Shown piece by piece: positions 55,125 through 64,000 of a DNA stretch of 64,000 nt. The position numbers and the translations under genes were made by a program. The DNA comes from Solibacillus isronensis. Its GTDB lineage: Bacteria > Bacillota > Bacilli > Bacillales_A > Planococcaceae. Position 1 is the stretch's first letter. Each line of letters opens with the position of its first letter. Below the pieces are notes generated by a model that worked only from the letters and a program-made list of their open reading frames with translations, did not search any database and was not told where the DNA came from. The stretch is from positions 2,232,001-2,296,000 of the forward strand of contig NZ_JAMBOC010000001.1 in NCBI RefSeq assembly GCF_023715405.1, written 5' to 3'.

Positions 55125-55829
55125 TTATGCTGTGAAGTTTCCGTCATAGCTTAACATTACTGCTGACGATACACCTTCTACTTTTGATAATGTTGATACG
55201 AAAGCGGCATCGTTCCCTTTTAGGCGTACTTCATAGGTTACTTCCATTTGTTCATCATTCATTACCGATTTTGATTTTAATAAATAACGTTTTGAAGCTT
55301 CTTTCAACAATCTTTCGATTACTGTATTTGTTTCTTCATGCTCAAAACGTACTATAACTAAGTACGGGTTTTCGATCACAATTTTATTTTGGAAAACAAT
55401 AATGACTACTCCGATAATGACTGAACCAATTACCGCTAAAGGAATAAATCCTGCACCACATAAAATTCCGACTACTACTGACCAGAACAGGAATATTAAA
55501 TCCATCGGGTCTTTAATCGGTGTACGGAAACGAACGATTGATAATGCACCGACCATACCAAGTGATAATAGAACATTTTGACTGATTCCCATAATGACAA
55601 GTGCTGTTGCCATAGCCATAATCATCAACGAAATATTGAACGAATGTGAGTACACAACCCCGTTAAACGTTTTCTTATATATGAAGTAAATAAATACACC
55701 TAATAAAAAGGCACTTGCCAGTCCGATCAATGCGTCAATTAAAGAAAAGCTGGACGTCTTTTCTAAAAAACTCGATTTGAAAATATCATCAAAATTGGTG
55801 ATATTCGTTGCTGCTAATAATGTAAACAC
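55125..55829 (-). CDS. DUF4956 membrane protein
   Basis: A 234-aa protein with four hydrophobic segments in its first 150 residues, then a cytoplasmic ferredoxin-like/ACT-like tail. SLGMVGALSIVRFRTPIKDPMDLIFLFWSVVVGI is the DUF4956 hallmark. The family is often next to VTC-domain and CotH genes; transport of, or anchoring for, the polyphosphate polymerase is an inference. 19 bp after the VTC gene. Confidence 0.9.
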   Translation of the reverse strand: MFTLLAATNITNFDDIFKSSFLEKTSSFSLIDALIGLASAFLLGVFIYFIYKKTFNGVVYSHSFNISLMIMAMATALVIMGISQNVLLSLGMVGALSIVRFRTPIKDPMDLIFLFWSVVVGILCGAGFIPLAVIGSVIIGVVIIVFQNKIVIENPYLVIVRFEHEETNTVIERLLKEASKRYLLKSKSVMNDEQMEVTYEVRLKGNDAAFVSTLSKVEGVSSAVMLSYDGNFTA

Positions 55830-55848
55830 TTAAAATCCCTCCTATTTT

Positions 55849-56550
55849 TTAGCCGAACATGCGGCTTAACTGATATTTTGAATAAGCTTCATGACGCGTA
55901 TGAATGCCCTGCAGCAGCATTTTAATGACTGTCGGCAAGTACTCGTCATACTTCACTTCCAAAATGACTTCATTTTGATCAAGTACATCGACCATTGGTA
56001 AGTTTTTGTCGAACATATCCGTATTGCGCAAGCTTGTCTGTACTTTGCAATCGAATGTTATACGCACATTGCCATGCTCATACAAGTAAGCTTCACGTTC
56101 ATAGTCGACAACGGTCGTTGGTTTCAGGTGATATAGTTTGATATCTTTATACAAATCTCGAATTAATGATCGCTCATCATCTTTCATCCATTCGAAATCA
56201 TTTACACGCAATTGCTCAAATTCTTTTTTTGTCAGCGAACATTTAGATTTGTATGTCTGGTTATTGCGCTTCGATTTGCGCTCAAGATGAATGACCGCAT
56301 CACTTTTGTTGTAAATGCGCACCCGGTATTTATCCCGGTTTAAAAAGCCTTCCTTCTTTTCGTTCATTACCTTATTGTCGAAGTTGTCGAAATAACAGGA
56401 ACGGATGAGATAACGCCCGTTTGCATTTGCATGCGGATCGAGCTTCATCATATGACGCAGCTTCATTTTTAAAATTTGATAGTCGATATATGTAATCCCA
56501 AATTTCATTTCACTGCGGCCATTTGGATTATAGGATGTTTGTTTTGTCAC
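55849..56550 (-). CDS. VTC-domain protein, probable polyphosphate polymerase
   Basis: GTG at 56550 has AAGGGG 9 bp upstream, giving 233 aa; GTG at 56559 is the alternative and overlaps the CotH stop. It is a stand-alone VTC catalytic domain of the triphosphate-tunnel type: basic/acidic pairs in RYLIRSCYFDN, KYRVRIYNKSDAVIHLERKSK, YEREAYLYEHGNVRITFD and VILEVKYDEYLPTVI line the tunnel. In yeast, Vtc4 makes polyphosphate from ATP. It has no SPX or membrane part, so it may depend on the DUF4956 protein. Confidence 0.9.
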   Translation of the reverse strand: MTKQTSYNPNGRSEMKFGITYIDYQILKMKLRHMMKLDPHANANGRYLIRSCYFDNFDNKVMNEKKEGFLNRDKYRVRIYNKSDAVIHLERKSKRNNQTYKSKCSLTKKEFEQLRVNDFEWMKDDERSLIRDLYKDIKLYHLKPTTVVDYEREAYLYEHGNVRITFDCKVQTSLRNTDMFDKNLPMVDVLDQNEVILEVKYDEYLPTVIKMLLQGIHTRHEAYSKYQLSRMFG

Positions 56551-56555
56551 CTTGC

Positions 56556-58322
56556 TCACCCCTTTTTATATTTTCTTCTGCTTAGGATTACAACAGCACC
56601 GATTGCGATAATGACTGCTGCAAAGGAAGCTGCCAATATGATGATCGTCTGTTTTGAATTGCCTGTTGCCGCGTCTTTTGTATGTTGCTGCCCTGGCATA
56701 CCGTTCATTTGGGGCATGTTTTCAAAGTTCGGCATTTCTCCGTTCGCGGGTAACTGTCCATTTCTTTGTGGGCGATTACCGCGCTCTTGGTTGGCATTCC
56801 CTTGCCCGTTGTCCCCGAACTCCGATGGGGCTTGCCCGTTCATTTCAGGCATTTCGCCGTTCATTTCACCACCCGGACCTCCGCCAAATCCTGATCCTGC
56901 CCCTGATACACCTTCAATTTCACCGGCAAGCTGCTTTAAAATCGATTCGCTGCGCTGTTTTGCAAATTCCGGCAAGCTTTGTTCACCGCTCACTCCTGCC
57001 AGAAATTGCTCTGTCGTTGCAAATTTGGACGGATCTTCATCTACTGCTTTCTGCAGCAAATCTTGCAATTTGGTTGTAATCGCAAGTACATTTTGTTCTG
57101 TTAAAATTTCAGTTGCGATTTTTTCTAAATAACCGTCATATAACGCCCGCGCCTCTTCGTCCTCTAAAATAATTTTCAATAATGGACGTGCATCAACAGT
57201 TGTTCCGGATACAGGCTCCGTAATACTGAAATTAATATTGGAGTCGGTTATAATCGTTTCGTTAAGCATCATACCGCCGCCCCCCATGCCACCGTTCATC
57301 TCCGGAGGATTGTTTGCAGTTTCTTCTGTTTGTGCTTCGTTACTTTGCCCGGCACTGGCACCGGCATTGGCTTGCCCATCCGGACGACCACCCCCACCGC
57401 CAAATCCACCGAATGCCATGTTATAATCCCATGGAATAACAGAGAATTGGCCATTTTCATCTTCATATAAATAGTAGTTATGCTTGAATGAGCCTTGATA
57501 ACTGTCCATGCTGACAAGCGCCGTATTTAATGCGAAATAACGGGCTACCTGGTCAATATCAACCGAAGAGCTGTCACCCTCGCTAATTTCTTTCATCATG
57601 TTGATGATATTCGAATTTTTTTCAGCTGTTTTTTTGTTCATTTTTACTTCATCAAAAATTCCGGCGTAATCATCTGTAGCATCCGATTTATAGGCTAAAT
57701 CACTGCCATCGCCTTCCGGTTTAAAAATAAACCCTTCTGTCGATCCGAAATTTGTTTTTGCAAAGGCTTCCCCGATTTCTTCAACGGCAAGCATCAGTCC
57801 GTAATATTCACCATTCACAAGCACCTTCACATAAGAGTGTGCTGGTGTCGCGATCCCAAGCTGTTCCATCAGTTCGTATGAGACAAACTCCTTCATTTGT
57901 GTTGTATCTGAAAAGTTATTGTTTAAATTAATTTTCTCCAAACCGTAAAATGTCTGGTTCGTATCATATTGGGCAAAATCAACTTTTAGGCTGTAGCGCT
58001 CTGAATCGCTGTTCGCCACACTTGATAATGAGGAGTTCCCTTTTGCACGAACACCTACATTGTCATATGCTTCACCGTTAATCGTTACTGTTGCTTCCAC
58101 ATATTCCTCGGCAGTCGGGTTGTCCAAAATCTTATTCCAGTTGCTGTCACTCACCGTTATTTCTACGACTCCGAGTTCATCTTCGTTAAATAATTGTTCT
58201 TTATAGTCATAGCCTGCTGTTGATTTTTCTACGTTAAAATACTTCAGCCCATAAACTGCTGCTATCACGACGGCAACCGTTAAAATAATTGGTACAACTA
58301 GCCATCTTGTACGCACTTTCAA
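56556..58322 (-). CDS. CotH kinase family protein, membrane-anchored
   Basis: TTG at 58322 (GGAGG 6 bp upstream) gives 588 aa; ATG at 58328 is 1 nt from that site. One membrane helix at about 8-28, a CotH domain from about 45 to 320 (GNSSLSSVANSDSERYSLKVDF, GLMLAVEEIGEAFAKTNFG, FKPEGDGSDLAYK, VIPWDYNMAFGG), a Gly-rich insert, and a long Gly/Met/Asn/Pro-rich tail before a C-terminal membrane helix and basic end. CotH of B. subtilis phosphorylates coat proteins; here the domain would face outside the cell. Targets unknown. First gene of CotH-VTC-DUF4956-prsA. Confidence 0.88.
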   Translation of the reverse strand: MKVRTRWLVVPIILTVAVVIAAVYGLKYFNVEKSTAGYDYKEQLFNEDELGVVEITVSDSNWNKILDNPTAEEYVEATVTINGEAYDNVGVRAKGNSSLSSVANSDSERYSLKVDFAQYDTNQTFYGLEKINLNNNFSDTTQMKEFVSYELMEQLGIATPAHSYVKVLVNGEYYGLMLAVEEIGEAFAKTNFGSTEGFIFKPEGDGSDLAYKSDATDDYAGIFDEVKMNKKTAEKNSNIINMMKEISEGDSSSVDIDQVARYFALNTALVSMDSYQGSFKHNYYLYEDENGQFSVIPWDYNMAFGGFGGGGGRPDGQANAGASAGQSNEAQTEETANNPPEMNGGMGGGGMMLNETIITDSNINFSITEPVSGTTVDARPLLKIILEDEEARALYDGYLEKIATEILTEQNVLAITTKLQDLLQKAVDEDPSKFATTEQFLAGVSGEQSLPEFAKQRSESILKQLAGEIEGVSGAGSGFGGGPGGEMNGEMPEMNGQAPSEFGDNGQGNANQERGNRPQRNGQLPANGEMPNFENMPQMNGMPGQQHTKDAATGNSKQTIIILAASFAAVIIAIGAVVILSRRKYKKG

Positions 58323-58358
58323 AGTCATTCCTCCTTACAAACGATACAATACAGAGGA

Positions 58359-58385
58359 AAAATGAAATGAAAATGAAAAAATGGT
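58359..58385 (-). promoter_or_regulatory. Direct repeats upstream of the CotH gene
   Basis: Minus strand TTTTTTCATTTTCATTTCATTTTT: TTTCAT-type units repeat every 5-6 nt just upstream of an extended -10-like TGTATTGT (about 58342-58349). Such repeats suit an OmpR-family regulator like the one encoded next door. Confidence 0.4.
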
Positions 58386-58395
58386 TCGGGTAAAT

Positions 58396-58434
58396 AAAAA
58401 AACTCAACTTTTCTCCAGAAGAAAAAAATTGAGT
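58396..58434 (-). terminator. Terminator after the sensor kinase gene
   Basis: ACTCAATTTTTTTCT pairs with AGAAAAGTTGAGT on the minus strand, then TTTTTTTATTT. It separates the two-component genes from the CotH operon. Confidence 0.85.
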
Positions 58435-58485
58435 CTATAATTCATGTATTTTGTTTTGTTGCGGATGTTAATCAGAACTCCTCGC

Positions 58486-59730
58486 CTACTTTTGAACAAT
58501 CGGCAATTCAACAGTAAATACTGCCCCTTCGCCTAGCTCGCTTTTTACTGTAATTTGCCCGTCATGCAGATCGGTAATGACTTTTGCGATGGCAAGTCCG
58601 AGCCCCGTTCCAGATTTATTGCGTATTTTATCTGCCCGGTAAAATCGTTCGAAAATGTGGGGTAAATCTTCCGCTGCAATGCCGATCCCGGTATCCGCCA
58701 CTTCAATTTTCACGAAGCTTGTTTCCTTATATGCGCGAACATGAACCGTACCTTCCGTTGTATAGGTCACTGCATTTTTCAGTAAAATATAAAGCAGTTC
58801 TTCTACCAATATTTTATCTGCTTTACTCGTCAAATCGTCCTCAATATTGAGCTGAAATGATAGGTGCTGCACTGTTTTGGCAAAGCGACGTGTTCGTTGA
58901 ATGAGTACATTCGATAAATCCACTTCACTGATTTTCAGCTGAATTTGATTTTGATCCGATCGTGTTAGCGTAAGCAAACTTGAAAGCATATCATTCATAT
59001 AATTTGCTTCATTTTTCATATCATCCATCGTATCAGTCGGGTAGTCGGTTCCCTTTTGTTTCATTTGCGCTTCGAATAATTCCAGCGAGCTGTACAGTAC
59101 GGCAAGCGGTGTCCGGAGCTCGTGGGAAGCATTTGCTACGAATTGACGTTGTTGCTCATACGACGTCTGGATTGGTGCCATCGATTTTTTTACTAGGAAA
59201 TAACTTAAAATCGCGATACCGATACTTGAAACAGTCAGCAGCATAATAAGTAAAATAAGCACGTTTTGTAACAGTTCTTCATATGTCGTGACATCCTGGC
59301 CAACTGCGATATAGCCCAGTGTCTCCCCTTTCATGCGCACAGCCTGTGTCATAACGAGCAATGTTTCGCCTTCGTAGTCATATCGTTTAAACTGTTTCGT
59401 TTCTACCGGCGTTAAATTTTCCTGCAATACTTTATTGAATCCCGCATGCAGCTCTTCGCCGTATAAAATTTCCAGATCACGGTTAACGACATAAAAGAAG
59501 CTAACTTTATCGACTTCAAGTTCAAAACGCTGAGGAGGCTTCGGTGGTCCGTTATAAATATTGAAAAACTTATCAATATTGTTAGCCGCATAACTTTCAA
59601 CCATATTTTCCTGTACTTTGTTCAAAATTTGCGCAAAAGATATATAGAAAACAATTAAAAACAGCACGAGAAAAACAAAATAGCTGATGGCATTCATCCA
59701 TGTGAGGCGCATTTTTATTTTTCTAAACAT
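58486..59730 (-). CDS. Sensor histidine kinase
   Basis: A 414-aa membrane kinase: segment at about 12-33, an extracellular domain of about 130 residues, a second segment at about 165-188, then HisKA with NASHELRTPLAVLYSSLELF and HATPase with DTGIGI..DLPHIFERFYRAD and GTGLGLAIAK. No clear HAMP. GAGGG 6 bp before ATG; it overlaps the response-regulator gene by 8 bp. Signal unknown; the CotH/VTC operon downstream is the likely target. Confidence 0.94.
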   Translation of the reverse strand: MFRKIKMRLTWMNAISYFVFLVLFLIVFYISFAQILNKVQENMVESYAANNIDKFFNIYNGPPKPPQRFELEVDKVSFFYVVNRDLEILYGEELHAGFNKVLQENLTPVETKQFKRYDYEGETLLVMTQAVRMKGETLGYIAVGQDVTTYEELLQNVLILLIMLLTVSSIGIAILSYFLVKKSMAPIQTSYEQQRQFVANASHELRTPLAVLYSSLELFEAQMKQKGTDYPTDTMDDMKNEANYMNDMLSSLLTLTRSDQNQIQLKISEVDLSNVLIQRTRRFAKTVQHLSFQLNIEDDLTSKADKILVEELLYILLKNAVTYTTEGTVHVRAYKETSFVKIEVADTGIGIAAEDLPHIFERFYRADKIRNKSGTGLGLAIAKVITDLHDGQITVKSELGEGAVFTVELPIVQK

Positions 59731-60400
59731 CGCTGTCCCTCAATTTATAGCCAAGTCCGCGAATGCTTTGAATATAGGACGGCTCATCTTCCATATCGAT
59801 TTTCTTGCGCACTAGACGGATGAGCGCTGCCAGTGTATTTGTGTTGGCATTATCGTCAATGTCCCAAATATAGTCGAGCATCTGTTCATGTGTCAGTACT
59901 TGTCCTCTATTTTCAATTAAATATTCGAGCAGCAGAAATTCATTTTTCGTCAGGCTTACTTCGAAATTCTCAATAAAAACGGTCCGCTTGTTTTTATTAA
60001 GCTTCAGCGAACCTACGATGACTTCCTCTTCCACCATTTTGTTTTTCCGACGCAACAGTGCCCGGACTCTTGCGCGAAGCTCCTCCATTTTAAATGGCTT
60101 CACCATATAGTCATCCGCGCCATTATCCAATCCTTCGATAATGTCCTCCGTTGCATCTTTTGCCGTCAGCATTAAAATTCCACCATCAAATCCTTTGCTC
60201 CGTGCATACCGGCAAACTTCAATCCCTAAAGCTTCCGGCATCATCCAGTCGAGCACGAGCAGATCGTATTGATAGTAATCGATTAAATCCTTCGCTTCTG
60301 CTCCATCAAACACGGAATCAACCGCATAAAAATCGAGCTTCAATATTTTCGCGATGTTATCACACAATGTATGATCATCGTCCGCTACTAAAATTCGCAA
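59723..60400 (-). CDS. OmpR-family response regulator
   Basis: TTG at 60400 (GAAGG 8 bp upstream) gives 225 aa starting MRILVADDD; GTG at 60409 lacks spacing. Receiver with acidic pocket DDD, phospho-acceptor Asp51 (LLVLDWMMPE), Lys in VKPFKMEELRARV, then a winged-helix domain (LTKNEFLLLEYLIENRGQVLTHEQML, LAALIRLVRKKI). First gene of the two-component pair. Confidence 0.94.
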   Translation of the reverse strand: MRILVADDDHTLCDNIAKILKLDFYAVDSVFDGAEAKDLIDYYQYDLLVLDWMMPEALGIEVCRYARSKGFDGGILMLTAKDATEDIIEGLDNGADDYMVKPFKMEELRARVRALLRRKNKMVEEEVIVGSLKLNKNKRTVFIENFEVSLTKNEFLLLEYLIENRGQVLTHEQMLDYIWDIDDNANTNTLAALIRLVRKKIDMEDEPSYIQSIRGLGYKLRDSDV

Positions 60401-60472
60401 TTTCCGCACCTTCTTTAATTGAAATCAACTTGCCATTATTTTTGCACACCTTCCCTTTTTATTCTAGTAAAA

Positions 60473-60510
60473 ATATAAAAAAGGAACGCCCGGTAATTAA
60501 GAGCGTTCCC
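60473..60510 (-). terminator. Acyl-CoA ligase gene terminator
   Basis: GGAACG pairs with CGTTCC across about 16 nt with partial inner pairing; the minus strand ends in TTTTTTATATTTTT. Confidence 0.75.
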
Positions 60511-60521
60511 ATCATTTCAAA

Positions 60522-62138
60522 TTACAGTTGAAGCTGTGGATAAATTTCATTCACATTTTCACGTAACTTCGCCTTTAAGAACTTCCCAACAGAAGTTTTC
60601 GGAATTTCCGTTAGGAAGACGATATCATCCGGCAGCCACCACTTTGCAAATTGGCCTCCCAAAAATGCTGTAAGTTCCTCTTTTGTTGCATAGGCCCCCT
60701 CTTTCAAGACAACACATGCCAGCGGACGCTCTTGCCATTTCGCGTGTGGAATGGCAATGACCGCCGCTTCAAATACCGCTTCATGCGACATGAGCGCATT
60801 TTCCAAATCAACGGATGATATCCACTCACCACCGGATTTGATCAGGTCCTTTGTTCGGTCTGTTATTTTAATGAATCCCTCTTTTGAACGAACCGCGATA
60901 TCCCCTGTATACAGCCACCCATTAGAAAATGCTTCCGCTGTACGCTCATCCTCATAATATTCTGCCGCAATCCATGGACCACGCAGACGCAGCTCGCCCA
61001 TTGTTTCTCCGTTCCACGGCACTTCACCGTTTTCATTGACGATGCTCGATTCAATTCCTGGAACCGTTAAGCCTTGCATTGCGCGTGTTTCAATTTTTTC
61101 ATCCAATGACCAGTCATTCATATGTGACATATCACGTGACATCGAAACAATCGGTGAAGTTTCCGTCATGCCGTATACCACAATATAGTTGATGCCCATT
61201 TCTTCGTACTTTTTAATAAGGCCTTTTGGTGAAGCCGATCCTCCACAGAAAATCTCCTGTAATGTCGATAAATTACGTGCTCTTTTTTCTTGCTCCTGCA
61301 ATGCACCGAGCCAGATTGTCGGGACGCCTGCCGTTTTCGTTACATTGTATTGCTCAATGAAATCCAATATTAATGCCGGTGTAAACTGAGGACCGATCAA
61401 TACTTGCGTAGCCCCTACATTCACTGCTGCAAACGGCATCCCCCAAGCGTTAACATGGAACATCGGAACAATCGGTAAAATTGTGTCACGTTCCGAGATT
61501 GCCATCGTATCCACCATTGAAATTGACATGGAGTGCAGCACAAGCGAACGATGTGTATACACGACCCCTTTTGGATTTCCCGTTGTTGCGCTTGTATAGC
61601 ACATGCTTGCCGGCGCATTTTCATCCAAATCTTCCGGGAACTCAAAGTTTTCATCTGCTCCTTCCAGCAATGCCTCGTATGACAGTACGTTCGGTAATGT
61701 TGTTTCCGGCAGTTCCCCATCCGCCATAATAATATAATGTTCAATTGTTTTCAGTTCCGACTGCACTTCTTCAATGAGCGGTACTAAATCTTCATCTATT
61801 AAAATTATTTTATCTTCTGCATGATTAATAATGTACGCAATATGTTCCGGTGACAGGCGGATATTGACCATATGCAAAATTGCGCCTGTACATGGAACCG
61901 CAAAATAGGCTTCTAAATGGCGGTGCTGATTCCAGGCAAATGACGCAATTTTGTCACCGCGCTCCATGCCCAGCTTTGTTAATGCGTGCGCTAACTTTCT
62001 TGTGCGCTTTACCCATTGCCCGTATGTAAGGCGATGAACCTTCTTTTCACTTGTACGTGAAATAATTTCTTTGTGTGCATAATACGTCTCTGCACGCTTG
62101 ACCATATCTGTTAAAACGAGTGGTGTTTGCATCATCAT
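60522..62138 (-). CDS. Fatty-acyl-CoA synthetase (AMP-forming)
   Basis: ATG at 62138 (GGGGG 7 bp upstream, three ATGs in a row) gives 538 aa; the longer ORF to 62180 is not used. ANL-superfamily ligase: P-loop CYTSATTGNPKGVVYTH (Ala replaces the usual first Gly), VYGMTETSPI, GELRLRGPWIAAEYY, GWLYTGDIAV, DRTKDLIKSGGEWIS and the C-terminal Lys in GKFLKAKL. Close to medium/long-chain AlkK/LcFACS enzymes. It would feed the beta-oxidation genes at the other end of the window. Confidence 0.92.
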   Translation of the reverse strand: MMMQTPLVLTDMVKRAETYYAHKEIISRTSEKKVHRLTYGQWVKRTRKLAHALTKLGMERGDKIASFAWNQHRHLEAYFAVPCTGAILHMVNIRLSPEHIAYIINHAEDKIILIDEDLVPLIEEVQSELKTIEHYIIMADGELPETTLPNVLSYEALLEGADENFEFPEDLDENAPASMCYTSATTGNPKGVVYTHRSLVLHSMSISMVDTMAISERDTILPIVPMFHVNAWGMPFAAVNVGATQVLIGPQFTPALILDFIEQYNVTKTAGVPTIWLGALQEQEKRARNLSTLQEIFCGGSASPKGLIKKYEEMGINYIVVYGMTETSPIVSMSRDMSHMNDWSLDEKIETRAMQGLTVPGIESSIVNENGEVPWNGETMGELRLRGPWIAAEYYEDERTAEAFSNGWLYTGDIAVRSKEGFIKITDRTKDLIKSGGEWISSVDLENALMSHEAVFEAAVIAIPHAKWQERPLACVVLKEGAYATKEELTAFLGGQFAKWWLPDDIVFLTEIPKTSVGKFLKAKLRENVNEIYPQLQL

Positions 62139-62359
62139 TATATATTTCCCCCTTTTATGAGGCATTATCTTTACCGGCAATCCCCATTACCAATAAAACA
62201 CCTCCTAATTTCTCCCACAATACCATTCTAATATAATATACTGAAAAATGAAAATATTTTGTCAATAATGCAGCGATTTCATTTTACTAGAGAAACGAAT
62301 ATTACAAAATTTTGCTTTTAGGGTCTCCCACCTCGAGGCTTTCCACAGGCACCTATATA

Positions 62360-62399
62360 AAAAAGCGAGTGAACTGCTTTTCAACAGTTTCACTCGCTT
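62360..62399 (-). terminator. Threonine dehydrogenase gene terminator
   Basis: AAGCGAGTGAAACTG pairs with CAGTTCACTCGCTT on the minus strand, followed by TTTTATATA. Confidence 0.88.
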
Positions 62400-62406
62400 C
62401 TATAAG

Positions 62407-63357
62407 TTAAATCGCGTTTTGTGCTAATCGTACTTTTAGTTTTTCCAGCATATCGACCGTCATTTTTTCCAGATCGTAGTTAGCTTTGAAGCCCCATTCT
62501 TCAATCGCTGCCGATGAGTTGATTGCATTTGGCCAGCTGTCGGCAATTGCCTGACGGATCGGGTCCACATCATAATCCATTGTGAAGCTTGGAATATGCT
62601 TTTTAATTTCGGCTGCGATTTGTGACGGCTCAAAGCTCATCGCCGAAATATTAAATGCATTGCGGTGCACAAGCTTTGCCGGATCTGCTTCCATTAAATC
62701 AACAATGGCCTGCAGTGCATCCGGCATATACATCATATCCATATACGTACCTTCTGCAATATACGATGTGTAGCGTCCTTCCGCAATAGCTTTATAATAA
62801 ATATCTACGGCATAGTCCGTCGTTCCTCCACCAGGTGGCGTTACATAAGAAATCAGCCCCGGGAAACGGACACCGCGTGTATCCAGTCCAAAGCGTGTGT
62901 AGTAGTAGTCGCATAATAATTCGCCAGCTACTTTATTGACACCGTACATCGTTGTTGGACGCTGTAATGTATCTTGTGGTGTATTGTCCTTTGGCGTAGA
63001 AGGACCGAATGCGCCGATTGAACTTGGCGTGAAAAACTGCATATCTAGTTCACGTGCCACTTCAAGTGCATTCATTAAACCGCCCATATTTAAATTCCAG
63101 GCGAATACCGGATTTTTTTCTGCTGTTGCCGAGAGTAATGCAGCCATGTGTATCATCGTGTCTGCACCAAAATCATGGGCAAGTGTGTGCATGCGTTTCC
63201 CATCTGTTACATCCAATACTTCAAATGGACCTTCATGCTGATCAATTTTTCGAATATCTGTTGCCAATACATTATCTGTGCCATACGTATGGCGTAATTT
63301 CTCTACTAATTCCGAACCAATTTGACCTAAAGCACCGGTCACCATAATTTTCTTCAA
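62407..63357 (-). CDS. SDR-type L-threonine 3-dehydrogenase
   Basis: A 316-aa extended SDR, NAD-dependent oxidation of threonine to 2-amino-3-ketobutyrate. GALGQIGS at 8-15, VLATDIRK for [26 protein letters not shown] (YxxxK) and [20 protein letters not shown], which is diagnostic for the epimerase-like threonine dehydrogenases rather than the zinc Tdh. The usual partner kbl is not adjacent. Confidence 0.9.
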   Translation of the reverse strand: MKKIMVTGALGQIGSELVEKLRHTYGTDNVLATDIRKIDQHEGPFEVLDVTDGKRMHTLAHDFGADTMIHMAALLSATAEKNPVFAWNLNMGGLMNALEVARELDMQFFTPSSIGAFGPSTPKDNTPQDTLQRPTTMYGVNKVAGELLCDYYYTRFGLDTRGVRFPGLISYVTPPGGGTTDYAVDIYYKAIAEGRYTSYIAEGTYMDMMYMPDALQAIVDLMEADPAKLVHRNAFNISAMSFEPSQIAAEIKKHIPSFTMDYDVDPIRQAIADSWPNAINSSAAIEEWGFKANYDLEKMTVDMLEKLKVRLAQNAI

Positions 63358-63676
63358 TCTGAAGCCTCCCTATCCTTTAAAAGACATGTTTTCAGCCTGT
63401 TACCGCTGAATATACCGTCTATTATTTCTCATCTATTAAAACAAATGTCCTTGTGGAAAATACATATAACCATCCAAAAATATTGATGTTCAAACATTTT
63501 CATGAAATTTATTATATGGTGTTCTTTTCTAAAAAACAATATGTTAAAAATATTCTTTTTCAGCAATACATTTGTACGTGTGAAATATTCGAATAGAAAG
63601 ATTACTTTTATACGAGTGGCTCTGGTTGTAAAATCAAGTGAAATTTAATTTCTCTTTCTAACATTGGGTCAATTTC
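63358..63676. other. Gene-free spacer
   Basis: AT-rich, with no ORF bearing a ribosome site. Probably holds the promoter of the threonine dehydrogenase gene. Confidence 0.5.
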
Positions 63677-63715
63677 CATTCCGGGTCGGACGCTTTCCGC
63701 TGGAGTTGCCTCCCC
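63677..63715. repeat. GC-rich intergenic repeat fragment
   Basis: A block including CCGGGTCGGACGCTTTCCGC then TGGAGTTGCCTCCCCC stands out from AT-rich surroundings and resembles the GGACGCTTTCCGC-type intergenic repeats common in Bacillaceae. No terminal repeats or ORF seen. Confidence 0.45.
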
Positions 63716-63748
63716 CATTTCAATATTTTTATTGGACAACTGGAAAGT

Positions 63749-64000
63749 CTACTCATCCAAGAGTGCTTCATAAATATGGTGGAACTGAATTCTTTCGCTG
63801 TTTGCCAGTTTGACATATTGTTCGTGGATATTGATTTTTTGGATTGCCCCGGAAACTGTATAGAGGCCAGTTTGCTCCCATACTTTTAGTTGGATCGGGC
63901 AATGCTCTGTGTAGGCTCGCTGCAGATTGATGTTAATTTGTTCTAACTGGGCTTCGTCAAGTTGGGGTTGGGTAACAATTGCGTCCTCTTCCTGCCATTC
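63749..64000 (-). CDS. YolD-like family protein (5' end outside window)
   Basis: The last 83 codons of a minus-strand gene ending with TAG at 63749-63751. QPQLDEAQLEQIN, HCPIQLKVWEQTG, VSGAIQKINIHEQYVKLANSERIQF and the end IYEALLDE fit the YolD-like family. These small proteins usually lie beside a Y-family DNA polymerase of the UvrX/YqjW type and take part in SOS mutagenesis. The partner gene would be outside the window. Confidence 0.82.
   Translation of the reverse strand, partial: EWQEEDAIVTQPQLDEAQLEQININLQRAYTEHCPIQLKVWEQTGLYTVSGAIQKINIHEQYVKLANSERIQFHHIYEALLDE

Overview
The window looks like a chromosome segment of a low-GC, spore-forming Gram-positive bacterium of the Planococcaceae (Solibacillus/Lysinibacillus type). 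This rests on AT-rich intergenic DNA, strong AGGAGG-type ribosome sites, many Bacillus-style genes and gene orders (ywhD/ywhB, ywfO, rsfA, lipL, hemQ, gerQ, ywdI, ung, pdxK, yojF/bshB2), the spore genes gerQ and rsfA, and many intrinsic terminators. The genus is an inference. I see no rRNA, tRNA, insertion sequence, prophage or CRISPR array.

Region 1-9.7 kb is a fatty/branched-chain acyl-CoA degradation block on the minus strand: thiolase, 3-hydroxyacyl-CoA dehydrogenase, two acyl-CoA dehydrogenases, a TetR (FadR-like) repressor and the B12-dependent fused mutase IcmF (cut by the window edge), preceded by the membrane iron-sulfur oxidoreductase FadF. Palindromes of one 6-2-6 design sit in both promoters. 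Region 9.7-14.1 kb is a B12 block: cobalamin riboswitch, BtuF, BtuC, a BtuD-CbiZ fusion and a PduO-type adenosyltransferase. It imports, salvages and adenosylates the cofactor that IcmF needs.

Region 14.2-24 kb holds an unusual acyl-CoA dehydrogenase homologue, argS-ywiB, a tandem pair of membrane GGDEF proteins (one with a broken signature), an acyltransferase-3 protein facing an SGNH hydrolase, a small-gene cluster and agmatinase. Region 24-42.5 kb is mostly housekeeping: a class A PBP, YwhD, tautomerase, HD hydrolase, RsfA, LipL, HemQ, GerQ, a hydrolase-chemoreceptor pair, YwdK/YwdI, Ung, PdxK, YojF-BshB2, YjiH and an SDR.

Region 42.8-53.9 kb is amino-acid metabolism and transport: ilvA, a TrpXYZ-like ABC transporter, queT under a preQ1-I riboswitch, and a trp operon (trpE-D-C-F-B-A, no trpG) under a tryptophan T-box. 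Its trpE is only 327 codons and has lost every chorismate-site motif while keeping the N-terminal tryptophan-binding scaffold.

Region 54-60.5 kb is a cell-surface module: a two-component system next to an apparent operon of CotH kinase, VTC-domain polyphosphate polymerase, DUF4956 membrane protein and a PrsA foldase. This is the best candidate here for a poorly described multi-gene system. The window ends with an acyl-CoA ligase, an SDR-type threonine dehydrogenase, an intergenic repeat and the 3' end of a yolD-like gene.
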